Source: a virus
DNA: 47,115 nucleotides
IMG/VR virus record: IMGVR_UViG_3300020473_000047
Coordinates: 1 to 47,115 of that record
Reading direction: 5' to 3' (one strand)
In this document: one piece after another, positions 15,480 to 24,470 of the stretch
How positions within the stretch are numbered: the first letter of the stretch is position 1
Layout of the letters: each line of letters starts with the position of its first letter
Translations under genes and position numbers: made by a program
The notes under the pieces: generated by a model
What the model was told of the DNA's origin: nothing
The model's input: only the letters and a program-made list of their open reading frames with translations
The model's database searches: none

Positions 15480-18203
15480 GTGGGAAGACCGACTACCGAA
15501 CAAAAGGTTGACTTTCTATTAAAGAAAGTTGGTTACAGTTTATCTAAAACTGGATCTGTATCAGGAACTGGTGCAATAAGTGGTGGTACTACAAAAGAAC
15601 CTTTTAATGAATCACTTCCATCTCCGTTTGTCATACCAGACAGTAGTATTTGGACGCAGAGTTTAAGTATTCCAACTACTCCACCAGGATCTGATACATC
15701 TATTGTAAAGGTATATCTTGCTGGTACTTCTGGTCTTAGGATGACCGTAGATAGTACGGTTTCTGGAAGCCGTGCTTTTATTGCGTATACGACATATAAT
15801 AATACATCTTCTGCCCGTTTAACTGATTGGATTGATACTCAGTTTGGATCGGGATATGTTATTAAAGTTTATAAGGGAGATCCAAATTCTGGTGGTGTTT
15901 CTTTAGATGCTGCTGGTAGTAGTGGTAATGATGATACTTGGTTCTTTGATTATTCTTCTGGTGTTCTAAACTTTAATGGTGCAGATTTACCAAGTGGTGT
16001 AACTGATACTAATATTTACATTGTTGGTTACAGATATATTGGTAGTAAGGGTGTTTCATCTCCTAGTTCTATTAATCCCACCAATCTTTATGTTTCTGGT
16101 ATATCTACATTTGTTGGAGTAGGAACATTCCAAAGTGATTTATGGGCTGCTGGTCAGATTAAAGGTTATACAAATCTTTCAGCTCCATATAGTGCGACTG
16201 CAAAAACATTTACTGTTACTGTTGGGTCTAAGACAGCTACTCATAGGTATAATGGAACTGGAAGTGCTTCGGGTTATTTTATAGATGGAATTGAATCACC
16301 ATTCTTAACACTATTACCAGGAAGAACTTATAAGTTTGATCAGGCAGATAATACTAATAGTAATCATCAAATAAAATTCTATCTTGAAGCAGATAAGACT
16401 ACCTTATATGAAACTGGAGTAACTTATAATGGAAGTGCTGGTAGTGCTGGTGCATATACACAGATTGTTGTAGGAGATACTACACCCACAATATTACATT
16501 ATCAATGTGTGAACCACGGATATATGGGCAACAGTGCTCAGATGAATTCCAATGTTGTTGATACAAATCATGATGCATATCTTCGTGGTAATTTAAGTGT
16601 AACTGGTCTCTCTACTTTTACTGGTGCAATAGACGCTAATGGTGCATTGGATGTAGATGGTCAGACTGATCTAGATGTTCTTAATGTTTCTGATACTGCT
16701 ACCTTTAGTGGTCTTGTAGATATTAATCATAACTTAGATGTAGATGGTCATACTGAATTAGATTTTGTTAATGTATCTGCTGCTTCTACATTTGCTGGTA
16801 TAGTAGATGTTAATGGAACATTAAATGTTGATGGTCACGTTGAAGCAGATGATGTAAATGTATCTGGTATGACTTCTCTTGCTCAGGCAGAAGTCGGTGA
16901 TCTTGCACAAAATAGTGTTGTTTATGCTGGAAGTGGTGGTCGTTTAAAGGATAGTAGTAACTTAAAGTTTACTGATACTACATCAGAGTTTGAAGTTGTA
17001 GGACATAGTGTATTAGATACAGTAGTTGCTTCTGGTATTGTAACTGCTGGACAGTTCTCTACTGGTGCTAGTGGAGTAGGAATTAATATTAGTGGTAGTC
17101 AGATTACTGGTCCTGAGGAATTAATAATTGATCCTGCTGCTGTTGGTGTTAATACTGGTAAGGTTAGAATTAAAGGTGACTTATTCGTTGATGGTACATC
17201 ATTTGTAGTTCATGAAGGTGATATAGAGTTTGGTGATTTTGTTGTAGGTATAGCATCAACTGTTCCAACTAATGCATTATTAGATGGTGCAGGTATTGGT
17301 ATTGGTTCTACAGGTATAAGGAAGTTTATAAGATATAATCATGCATCAACATCATTACAATCTTCTATTGATTTCAGTGTGCTTGATGGTGGGGCATTTA
17401 AAGCTGGTACAAATTCTATATTAAACAAGACAACACTGGGTGCTACTGTTGTCAATTCTTCATTACAAAATCTTGGAACATTAACGGCACTTAATGTTAA
17501 TGGTACATCCACATTAACTAATGTTGTAGTTGGTAGTGCTGTAACTGCTAATAGTACAGGAGTCTTTGTAACTGGTGTTACTACTTCTACTAGTCTGGTT
17601 GCATCTTCTACTTTAGTTGCTGCAAGTGCTAAGGTATCTGACCTAACAGATAATCGTGTAGTAATTGCTGGTACTGGTGGTGAACTAGAAGATAGTAGTA
17701 ACTTAACATTTAATGGATCAACTTTAGGAGTTACTGGTGCTGTTACTGCTACCTCTTCTGTTGTAGGATCTGCTGTTACTTCTAATGCTACTGGTGTTAT
17801 TGTTACTGGTGTTACAACATCAAATAGTTTTGTTGGTGCGTTAACTGGTAATGTAACTGGTAATTCTACTACTGCTACTGATTTAGCAATCAATGCAACT
17901 AATAGAGTAGTTTTACAAACTGGAAATAATGCTACTGATGTTTTAGCAGCAGGTACTGCTGGATATGTACTCCAATCAAATGGTTCAGGCAATGCACCGA
18001 CTTGGGTTGCTAGTGCTGCTTCTGGTGCTATTGAAGGTATTACTGTTCGTGAAGAAGGTAATCTTGTTGGAACAGCAGGTAGTATTAGTACATTAAACTT
18101 TGTTGGAAGTGCAGTTCTTGCTGATGCTGCTGCTCTTGCAGGTATTGCTACTATTACTGTTACAGCAGAAGATCCAGTTGCTATGGCAATTGCACTGGGA
18201 TAA
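15480..18203 (+). CDS. long tail-fibre protein with cupredoxin-like domain
   Basis: A 907-residue fibre protein starting at GTG after TAGGAGAGG. Residues about 243-360 form a cupredoxin-like insert with spaced His296 (NSNHQIKFYLE) and Cys343, His346, Met349 (YQCVNHGYMGN), matching the ligand set of a type-1 copper site. Then come repeats of the form LDVDGxTELD / NVSxxxTFAGIVDVNG, predicted as beta-solenoid shaft, and a Ser/Thr/Val-rich distal half. The C-terminus (VLADAAALAGIATITVTAED) resembles the ends of other cyanophage structural proteins. Virion location is inferred from neighbours and composition. Confidence 0.78.
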   Translation: MGRPTTEQKVDFLLKKVGYSLSKTGSVSGTGAISGGTTKEPFNESLPSPFVIPDSSIWTQSLSIPTTPPGSDTSIVKVYLAGTSGLRMTVDSTVSGSRAFIAYTTYNNTSSARLTDWIDTQFGSGYVIKVYKGDPNSGGVSLDAAGSSGNDDTWFFDYSSGVLNFNGADLPSGVTDTNIYIVGYRYIGSKGVSSPSSINPTNLYVSGISTFVGVGTFQSDLWAAGQIKGYTNLSAPYSATAKTFTVTVGSKTATHRYNGTGSASGYFIDGIESPFLTLLPGRTYKFDQADNTNSNHQIKFYLEADKTTLYETGVTYNGSAGSAGAYTQIVVGDTTPTILHYQCVNHGYMGNSAQMNSNVVDTNHDAYLRGNLSVTGLSTFTGAIDANGALDVDGQTDLDVLNVSDTATFSGLVDINHNLDVDGHTELDFVNVSAASTFAGIVDVNGTLNVDGHVEADDVNVSGMTSLAQAEVGDLAQNSVVYAGSGGRLKDSSNLKFTDTTSEFEVVGHSVLDTVVASGIVTAGQFSTGASGVGINISGSQITGPEELIIDPAAVGVNTGKVRIKGDLFVDGTSFVVHEGDIEFGDFVVGIASTVPTNALLDGAGIGIGSTGIRKFIRYNHASTSLQSSIDFSVLDGGAFKAGTNSILNKTTLGATVVNSSLQNLGTLTALNVNGTSTLTNVVVGSAVTANSTGVFVTGVTTSTSLVASSTLVAASAKVSDLTDNRVVIAGTGGELEDSSNLTFNGSTLGVTGAVTATSSVVGSAVTSNATGVIVTGVTTSNSFVGALTGNVTGNSTTATDLAINATNRVVLQTGNNATDVLAAGTAGYVLQSNGSGNAPTWVASAASGAIEGITVREEGNLVGTAGSISTLNFVGSAVLADAAALAGIATITVTAEDPVAMAIALG

Positions 18204-18208
18204 TACAT

Positions 18209-18216
18209 TATAAATA
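18209..18216 (+). promoter_or_regulatory. T4-type late promoter TATAAATA
   Basis: A perfect TATAAATA in the 51-base gap before the small structural gene, 38 bases upstream of its ATG. Confidence 0.65.
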
Positions 18217-18254
18217 CCATCAGTAGGTTGTTACGCCTTATAGAATAATAAAAA

Positions 18255-18584
18255 ATGGCAAATACGTTTAAATTAAAATCGAAAGCGAACGTGGGTGTAA
18301 CCACAGTTGGAATATATACTGCTCCTTCTTCAACCACGACAGTTGTTATTGGAATAACATGTGCTAATGTTTCTGGTGGAAGTATTAATGTAGGGGTTGG
18401 AGTTTCAAGAGGATCGAATGGAGATGATATTAGTTTATTAAAGAATGTTCCTATACCACAGGGATCATCATTAGAAGTTATGTCTGGAAATAAGGTAGTA
18501 ATACAAACAGCAGACACAGTAACAGCAAAGAGTGATGTTGCTAGTAGTCTTGATGTAGCATTAACGATAATGGAAATAACATAA
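18255..18584 (+). CDS. small virion-type protein
   Basis: A 109-residue Ser/Thr/Val-rich all-beta protein (FKLKSKANVGVTTVGIYTAP...). It resembles short structural proteins found among cyanophage tail genes, with no cysteine-based or catalytic motif. Strand pattern and size suggest a collar, joint or fibre-attachment piece. That role is inference. It has its own late promoter and is followed closely by a modular fibre gene. Confidence 0.6.
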   Translation: MANTFKLKSKANVGVTTVGIYTAPSSTTTVVIGITCANVSGGSINVGVGVSRGSNGDDISLLKNVPIPQGSSLEVMSGNKVVIQTADTVTAKSDVASSLDVALTIMEIT

Positions 18585-18588
18585 TACT

Positions 18589-19596
18589 ATGACTATAATC
18601 AGACCCAATAGTATAGCTGGTATTAACAGTATTACTGCAAAGAATACTGATCAAATGAAGTTGTATGATTCCAATGGAGATTGGTCTCATGTAAGAGCAG
18701 GAGTTATAACTGCTACGAAATTTGTTGGACCTTTTGATGGTACAACAGTATCAGGATCTACTGGTGCTTTTAGTGGTGATGTAACTATATCTGGAAACTT
18801 AGGTGTAGCAGGAACTGTTACTTATGAAGATGTAGCACGGGTAGACGCAACAGGAATAAGTACTTTTAGAGAAGGGTTTAAACTTGGTCCTCTTGCTGGT
18901 ATTGCACTTACTGCTTATAAAGATGGAAGTATAAGAACAAGTGGAGTTATAACTGCAACAACTTATTATGGATCAGGAGCACAGTTAACTGGTATTACAG
19001 GAACAACAATAAACAATAACGCAGATAATAGATTAATAACTGGATCTGGAACCGCAAACACATTAGAAGGGGAATCTACTCTTACTTATGATGGTGCAGG
19101 ACAACTTAATATTACAGGAAATGGTTCTGGAGATGGTGTAAGTATTACTAATAATGGTAATCATTACACACAAATTACTATGGATGCAGATAGAACTTCT
19201 GCAAATAATGCTTTAGGAATTATTCAAGGTAAATGGAATAATACTTCTGTCTGTAGTATTTACTTAAGGTCTGGTTCAGATACTACTAATAAGGATGATG
19301 GAGAGATAGTTTTTAATACATCAGAGACTGGATCTGAAGTTACTAGATGTAAAATTAATAATTCAGGACATCTTCAACCAGGAGCAACTAATACTTATGA
19401 TTTAGGTGGACCTGGTGATCGTTGGAGAGATTTATATACACAAGATTTACAACTCTCTAATGAAGCAGTAGAAGGTGGTAATGATGTTGATGGAACTTGG
19501 GGTGACTATACTATTCAGGAGGGTGAAAATGATCTTTTCTTAATAAATAATCGTAATGGTAAAAAGTATAAGTTTAATTTGACGGAGGTAAACTAA
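18589..19596 (+). CDS. modular tail-fibre protein (177-nt module)
   Basis: A 335-residue fibre protein. After a unique N-terminus (MTIIRPNSIAGINSITAKN) it carries the shared 59-residue module (NLGVAGTVTYEDVARVDATG ... DGSIRTSGVITA) at residues 65-123, then TTINNNADNRLITGSGTANT, a block found almost unchanged in the fibre at 24471. The C-terminal part (DLGGPGDRWRDLYTQDLQLS) is the common phage motif that often precedes a chaperone or peptidase domain, here absent. It overlaps the next gene by one base, and that gene may encode the tip. Confidence 0.8.
   Translation: MTIIRPNSIAGINSITAKNTDQMKLYDSNGDWSHVRAGVITATKFVGPFDGTTVSGSTGAFSGDVTISGNLGVAGTVTYEDVARVDATGISTFREGFKLGPLAGIALTAYKDGSIRTSGVITATTYYGSGAQLTGITGTTINNNADNRLITGSGTANTLEGESTLTYDGAGQLNITGNGSGDGVSITNNGNHYTQITMDADRTSANNALGIIQGKWNNTSVCSIYLRSGSDTTNKDDGEIVFNTSETGSEVTRCKINNSGHLQPGATNTYDLGGPGDRWRDLYTQDLQLSNEAVEGGNDVDGTWGDYTIQEGENDLFLINNRNGKKYKFNLTEVN
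18781..18957 (+). repeat. fibre module copy 1 (177 nt)
   Basis: In-frame 59-codon block. The first 62 bases are identical to copy 7 at 38022, 19 kb away. Confidence 0.9.
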
Positions 19597-20093
19597 TGGG
19601 TATTAATTTTAGTACCAATGGAGATCAAGCTAAGGCATGTAGAACTTATAATCGTGGAGAAGGTTCTAGGGCTTGGTCAGTAGTAACTTCTACAACATCA
19701 AGTAATAGTAAAACTGATTGTGGTGTATCGTGTACAGTAACTCCAACAGCAGCTGCTAGTAGATTTCAGATTAATGTTTATATGCCATATACTGTTCATA
19801 ATAGTACATCTTGGGCTAGAATGGCTGCACTTCAACTTTTCTTTAATCATTCAGGTATTTCAGAAACTCAAATTATCTGGGGAGAAAGAGATGGTCACGG
19901 TGTTTATCAGATAGGATCTGAAGGTGGACGAACAAGAGGAATCTATGCTCTTTGTATGGTTCATCATCCAAACACTACTAATGAAGTTACATATAGTATG
20001 AAACAAACCAGTGTTAATGGTGCTACTATTACAACTACTTCGGTTGCTAATGATACTGTTAGATCACGTATATCCGCTATAGAGTTAGACTAA
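19596..20093 (+). CDS. fibre tip-like beta protein
   Basis: A 165-residue protein starting at the TAATG junction with the modular fibre. The strand-rich sequence (SRFQINVYMPYTV, MAALQLFFNHSG, ending RSRISAIELD) resembles the C1q/TNF-like distal domains seen on marine phage fibres. It lacks a shaft of its own, so it probably assembles with the protein before it, as T4 gp38-type adhesins do. A small chaperone-like gene follows two bases later. Confidence 0.6.
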   Translation: MGINFSTNGDQAKACRTYNRGEGSRAWSVVTSTTSSNSKTDCGVSCTVTPTAAASRFQINVYMPYTVHNSTSWARMAALQLFFNHSGISETQIIWGERDGHGVYQIGSEGGRTRGIYALCMVHHPNTTNEVTYSMKQTSVNGATITTTSVANDTVRSRISAIELD

Positions 20094-20095
20094 TT

Positions 20096-20485
20096 ATGAA
20101 ATACGAACTTCCAGATGTATTACCAATACTTAGACCAGGAGCAGAATGGGAAGCCCGTGCTACTCAGGAAGATGGTTATCTTTATAGTAACCTAGTTTGG
20201 GTTGATAAGGACCAATCAAAACCAACAGAATCAGAAATTAATAATAAAATTGCAGATATGGATGCTGCTGAACCTGTAAGACAGTTGCGTGAACATAGAG
20301 ATAGACTTCTTGCAGAGTGTGACTGGGTTGCAGTAAAAGCACAAGAAACTGGCAGTGAAGTTCCTACTAATTGGAAAGAATATCGTCAAGATTTAAGAGA
20401 TCTTCCTGCTAACTCTACACCAAAGTTAGATTCTAGTTATTATTTGGATCCAACTTCAGTTACTTGGCCGACAAAACCTTCTTGA
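20096..20485 (+). CDS. tail-fibre assembly chaperone-like protein
   Basis: A 129-residue protein of the phage tail assembly chaperone type. The core LREHRDRLLAECDWVAVKAQ followed by NWKEYRQDLRDLP is the hallmark (RD-x-x-L-x-x-x-D-W ... YRQxLRDLP). The N-terminal part shares LxILRPGAxW with the adaptor gene at 34727, though their C-termini differ. Such proteins are encoded just after fibre genes and help trimerisation or attach to the tip. Here it follows a fibre/tip pair. Confidence 0.78.
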   Translation: MKYELPDVLPILRPGAEWEARATQEDGYLYSNLVWVDKDQSKPTESEINNKIADMDAAEPVRQLREHRDRLLAECDWVAVKAQETGSEVPTNWKEYRQDLRDLPANSTPKLDSSYYLDPTSVTWPTKPS

Positions 20486-20489
20486 TTGA

Positions 20490-21164
20490 ATGAGTAGTGA
20501 GAGAATTATACATTATAACAGTTTAGGATTTATAGAAGATACATTAACAAGACAAATTGATCTTGTAGATTCAAATTTTGTTCAATACAAATGTCCTGCT
20601 TTTCATCATAAGAATAGCAGAACTTTTGTAGCTCATTCTTCTATGGATTTTTCCATATCAATACAAAACAAAGACGGTCATTTTAATATAGAATGTAGTG
20701 ATACCTCGATTGTAGTTCTTGATAATGATCATCTCAATTCACCAAAACCAGTTATTCAATTGAGTGATCCTAAATTTTTATTTTGGACAGAGGATGATGA
20801 TATTTGGATTGAAATGATGGATCATCCTATGACTGCATATAATAATAATTTTATTACTACTAATGGTTGGTGGAATTTATCTAATTGGTCAAGATCAAAT
20901 AGTATTGGAATGACTATAGTAGATGAAGATAAACCTATTATTATTAAAGAAGGTGATCCTCTTTTTAGAATATGTTTTTATTCTTCAAATTTGGATGATA
21001 CTTATGTTTTGAGAAAGGAAGAAGATATATCTAAACAAGAAAGAATAGTTAATAATTATATACCACGTCATTTAAAATCAGTTGAGGATGGTGATTGGAA
21101 ACCTAAATTATTTTCTAAGACTACTTCAGAAAGTAAATGTCCATTTAAGTTCTTATTTAAGTGA
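20490..21164 (+). CDS. hypothetical protein in fibre region
   Basis: A 224-residue protein not recognised. It is soluble and rich in Trp, Asp and Asn (FLFWTEDDDIWIEMMDHP, NGWWNLSNWSRSN), with a lysine-rich C-terminus and two Cys near the ends. No 2OG-oxygenase His/Asp motif is convincing. The Trp-rich central segment could bind sugars. It lies between a chaperone-like gene and a modular fibre, so it may modify or decorate fibres, which is inference. Confidence 0.5.
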   Translation: MSSERIIHYNSLGFIEDTLTRQIDLVDSNFVQYKCPAFHHKNSRTFVAHSSMDFSISIQNKDGHFNIECSDTSIVVLDNDHLNSPKPVIQLSDPKFLFWTEDDDIWIEMMDHPMTAYNNNFITTNGWWNLSNWSRSNSIGMTIVDEDKPIIIKEGDPLFRICFYSSNLDDTYVLRKEEDISKQERIVNNYIPRHLKSVEDGDWKPKLFSKTTSESKCPFKFLFK

Positions 21165-21170
21165 GTAGAT

Positions 21171-21178
21171 TATAAATA
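21171..21178 (+). promoter_or_regulatory. T4-type late promoter TATAAATA
   Basis: A perfect TATAAATA followed by ACTAAAAAG, 16 bases before the fibre ATG. The same promoter-plus-leader pattern recurs before other fibre genes. Confidence 0.7.
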
Positions 21179-21194
21179 ACTAAAAAGTATATAA

Positions 21195-22976
21195 ATGTCT
21201 TTCACTAGAATCACTGGACCTGGTATTAGTAGTTATCCTGTTATAAGTGGTATTATAACAGCACTTAATTTTAAGACAGGTACTACTAATGTTCATAGTG
21301 TAGGTGTAGAAGCTGCAGGAATTAATGTATTAGGTGGTGATACTCCTATAGGTACTGGTGCGACAATTTATAAAGATGGTGGAGCAAGATTTAGTGGTAT
21401 TGTAACTGCAACCACTATAAATGCTACTTCATTCAGTGGTGATGGTTCTAATTTAACATCACTACCAGCAGGATTAGGAACTGCATTAAGTAGTACGCAG
21501 ACTAGTCCATTAAATAAATTATATTATACAGATAATGTATTAAGTATTGGTGCAACAATTACAGTTGATCCACCTCCAAGTGCCTCTGCTGCTTATACTC
21601 AATACACAGATATTGTTGTAGAAGATACAGCAGATTTAATTATGGGAGATGGTGATGACCTTGTTCCCGATGTATTAGGTCTATCTACTGAAACTGCTAC
21701 AGTATATTCAGCAACGGGTGGAAGAATTCGTGCTGGTACATTTACAAATGCAGGAGCAAATGGAGCACCTACTGCAACCAATGGATGGATTGTAACTGGT
21801 GTTTCAACTGCTACTACTTTTAAAGGTGCTATTGATGCATCAACTGGTGCTTTTAGTAGTAATGTAACTATATCAGGTAACTTAGGTGTTGCAGGAACTA
21901 TAACTTATGAAGACGTAGCACGGGTTGATGCTACTGGTATTAGTACTTTTAGAGAAGGATTTGGTGTTGGACCATTAGCAGGTATTGCTTTAACTGCTTA
22001 TAAAGATGGTAGTATAAGAACAAGTGGTATTATAACAGCTAATACTTATTATGGATCTGGTGCAAACTTAACTGGTATAGATGCTACTCAAATAGTTACA
22101 GGAAATACTAGTGTTCAAACAGTAGATACTGGATCTGATGGACATGTTAAAGTAACAACAGAAGGAACAGAAAGATTTCGCATCGCATCTGATGGCAAGG
22201 TTGGAGTCAATACCACAGCAGGTGGTGCAAAATTAACAGTTGATGCATCTTCTGGTTACTCAATCATAGCAAATGGTAACTCAAATGCTATCGCATTGGG
22301 TAGTAATGGAGTTATTCTTTTCGGAAATAAAAATGCAGCTGCATATGCGGCAGGTGGTTATGATGCAACAGAACATATTTTTAAAGCAAGTGGTTCTGAA
22401 AAAATTCGCATCGGATCTGCTGGACAATTTGGTATTGGTGGTGCTAACTACGGATCATCAGGTCAAGTATTAACTAGTGGAGGTGCTAGTGCTGCTCCTT
22501 CATGGGCAGCTGCTGGTGGAGTAACATATATTGATCAGTGGCATTATACTACTAATCAAGATTTAAGTAGTCAAGATCCTTTAACGGGTTGGACTCATTC
22601 TACCCATGCAGCAAATGCAAGGTTGGGAACTGCGATGACAGAAAGTTCTGGAACTTGGTCGTTTCCAGCGACAGGAATGTGGTTAGTTTCTTTCAGTTGT
22701 TGGTATTATGCAAATGCTCGTTCAAGTAGATGGATGCAATCACGAATAAACACAACCGAAGATAATTCGTCTTATAACCAAGCAAGTGCCGCAAGTAATG
22801 CGATATATAACACTGGTTCTAATGGTTATAACAGTGCTTATTCTCAGTTCATATTTGATGTTACTAACACAACAAATTGTAAGGTTAGATTCTCAGTTGA
22901 TTCTCAAGCTACACTACAATACATGGGTGGAAGAAACTTTACTTCTGTTAAATTTATTAGACTCTGTGGTACATAA
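21195..22976 (+). CDS. modular tail-fibre protein with C1q-like tip
   Basis: A 593-residue fibre. Residues about 27-75 (FKTGTTNVHSVGVEAAGINV...GGARFSGIVTAT) are nearly identical to a block in the short fibre at 27199. The 59-residue module follows at 224-282. Then come shaft repeats with RIGSAGQFGIGG-type motifs, and from about 445 a C1q/TNF-like domain (SGTWSFPATGMWLVSFSCWY, ending FTSVKFIRLCGT) that probably forms the trimeric tip. No chaperone-like gene follows directly. Confidence 0.78.
   Translation: MSFTRITGPGISSYPVISGIITALNFKTGTTNVHSVGVEAAGINVLGGDTPIGTGATIYKDGGARFSGIVTATTINATSFSGDGSNLTSLPAGLGTALSSTQTSPLNKLYYTDNVLSIGATITVDPPPSASAAYTQYTDIVVEDTADLIMGDGDDLVPDVLGLSTETATVYSATGGRIRAGTFTNAGANGAPTATNGWIVTGVSTATTFKGAIDASTGAFSSNVTISGNLGVAGTITYEDVARVDATGISTFREGFGVGPLAGIALTAYKDGSIRTSGIITANTYYGSGANLTGIDATQIVTGNTSVQTVDTGSDGHVKVTTEGTERFRIASDGKVGVNTTAGGAKLTVDASSGYSIIANGNSNAIALGSNGVILFGNKNAAAYAAGGYDATEHIFKASGSEKIRIGSAGQFGIGGANYGSSGQVLTSGGASAAPSWAAAGGVTYIDQWHYTTNQDLSSQDPLTGWTHSTHAANARLGTAMTESSGTWSFPATGMWLVSFSCWYYANARSSRWMQSRINTTEDNSSYNQASAASNAIYNTGSNGYNSAYSQFIFDVTNTTNCKVRFSVDSQATLQYMGGRNFTSVKFIRLCGT
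21864..22040 (+). repeat. fibre module copy 2 (177 nt)
   Basis: In-frame 59-codon block, same length as the other full copies. Differs from copy 1 mostly at third codon positions. Confidence 0.9.
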
Positions 22977-23027
22977 TCCATTAAATGACTAACAACGCAC
23001 TTAGATTTTCAATTACCTATCAAACAG

Positions 23028-23035
23028 CATAAATA
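23028..23035 (+). promoter_or_regulatory. late promoter-like CATAAATA
   Basis: CATAAATA followed by ACTAAAAAT, 15 bases before the fibre ATG. One mismatch to consensus, same leader as at 21171. Confidence 0.6.
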
Positions 23036-23049
23036 ACTAAAAATATCAG

Positions 23050-24450
23050 ATGAGTATACTGAACGTTAATAAACTTGCTCCAATTGGTAGTGGTAGTACT
23101 ATCACGGTTGCTGCTGGTATTGCAAGTTATACTGGGAAAATAAATTGTGCAGAGTTTGATAATAACCCTTCATTTACTGGTAATGTAACTATTGGTGGTA
23201 ATTTAGGTGTTGCTGGAACTATAACTTACGAGGATGTTGCTAGAGTTGATGCTACTGGTATTAGTACATTTAGAGAAGGATATCAGGTAGGACCATTAAC
23301 TGGTATTGCACTAACTGCTTATAAGGATGGAAGTATAAGAACAACAGGTATTATAACTGCTTCAAGTTTTGTTGGTGATGGTTCTGGTCTAACTGGAATT
23401 AATACAGCATTTGGTAATTCAAGTGTAAACTCTACTGGTATCATAACTGCAACTGCTTTAGTTCCCACTACAGGTCAACTTTCTCATCGCAATCTTGTGA
23501 TGAATGGCCAGTTCGACATTTGGCAAAGGGGTACTGATTCTGGATCACAAACTGCAAGTGGTTATTTTAGTGCAGATCGTTGGAAATCAAACGATTCTGG
23601 TGGAACTTATCAAATAACAAGACAAGCTTTTACTGTTGGTCAAACTGATGTTCCAAGTAATCCAAAATATTACATGAGGTTTGCTGTTACTACAGGAAAC
23701 AATAATGTTAGTTTAGGTCAAAGGATAGAAGGTGTTGATAAAGTACAAGGTCAGGTTACTTTAAGTTTCTGGGCAAAAGGAACAAATCCTAATGGAGGAA
23801 CTTTTGATATTATTAACAGACAAGATTTTGGATCAGGTGGTAGTGTTTCAAGTGTTGTTGATACAAGTGTCGGGAGTTTTTCTGTAACTGCAAGTTGGGT
23901 AAAGAAAACATTTACATTTACACCACCAAGTATTTCTGGAAAAACATTAGGAACAACTCATTCTGGTTTTTATGAATGTCAAATTTTTAGACAACCAGCA
24001 GGTGACTCTGGAACAGCAGCATATACAATAGATATTGCAAATGTTCAACTTGAATTTGGACCAGTGGCTACTCCGTTCGAGCAACGTAGTTATGGAGACG
24101 AACTTGCTCGTTGTCAACGTTATTTTTATGCTATTACAGGTGATGAATATGATTTACCTGGTATACCTACTTATGCTAATAACGCTACAACCGTTAGAGC
24201 TATGGTTCAAGTACCAGTTCCTATGAGAACCGCACCTAGCTTTACAGGTAGTGCAACCTCCATGAAGGTAGATTCTTCGGATGATAGCAATTCATTTAAT
24301 GTCAGTAATCTTGCTATTTCTCAACCTGGCACAGGTAATCCTTGTGGATTTGTTCTCCAATATGACGCAGGTGGAATGACTGCTGGTCAAGCTGGTATGT
24401 TGGAATTTACAGCAAATAGTGGATATATGCATTTTTCAGCCGAGTTATAA
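23050..24450 (+). CDS. modular tail-fibre protein with NG...QRYF-type tip domain
   Basis: A 466-residue fibre with a short N-terminus, the 59-residue module at 46-104, a GDGSGLTGI linker, and from about 145 a distal domain beginning HRNLVMNGQFDIWQRG and closing EQRSYGDELARCQRYFY. That domain recurs in three other fibres here and is widespread in phage tail fibres, with jelly-roll-like strands between the ends (TLSFWAKG, FTFTPP). Probable sugar-binding receptor domain. The protein ends in SAEL, as do its relatives. It has its own late promoter. Confidence 0.8.
   Translation: MSILNVNKLAPIGSGSTITVAAGIASYTGKINCAEFDNNPSFTGNVTIGGNLGVAGTITYEDVARVDATGISTFREGYQVGPLTGIALTAYKDGSIRTTGIITASSFVGDGSGLTGINTAFGNSSVNSTGIITATALVPTTGQLSHRNLVMNGQFDIWQRGTDSGSQTASGYFSADRWKSNDSGGTYQITRQAFTVGQTDVPSNPKYYMRFAVTTGNNNVSLGQRIEGVDKVQGQVTLSFWAKGTNPNGGTFDIINRQDFGSGGSVSSVVDTSVGSFSVTASWVKKTFTFTPPSISGKTLGTTHSGFYECQIFRQPAGDSGTAAYTIDIANVQLEFGPVATPFEQRSYGDELARCQRYFYAITGDEYDLPGIPTYANNATTVRAMVQVPVPMRTAPSFTGSATSMKVDSSDDSNSFNVSNLAISQPGTGNPCGFVLQYDAGGMTAGQAGMLEFTANSGYMHFSAEL
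23185..23361 (+). repeat. fibre module copy 3 (177 nt)
   Basis: In-frame 59-codon block beginning VTIGGNLGVAGT. Close to copies 2 and 5. Confidence 0.9.
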
Positions 24451-24453
24451 ATA
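24446..24453 (+). promoter_or_regulatory. T4-type late promoter TATAAATA
   Basis: A perfect TATAAATA overlaps the stop of the preceding fibre gene, 17 bases before the next ATG, followed by GTTAAAAAAG. Confidence 0.7.
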
Positions 24454-24470
24454 GTTAAAAAAGTAATACA

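Noticed and set aside
17339-18517. A 392-codon - strand open frame opposite the 907-residue fibre and the gene after it
   Set aside because: It spans two + strand genes and their gap, its Val/Thr/Pro-rich composition is the complement of the fibre's codon bias, and it shows no known motif.
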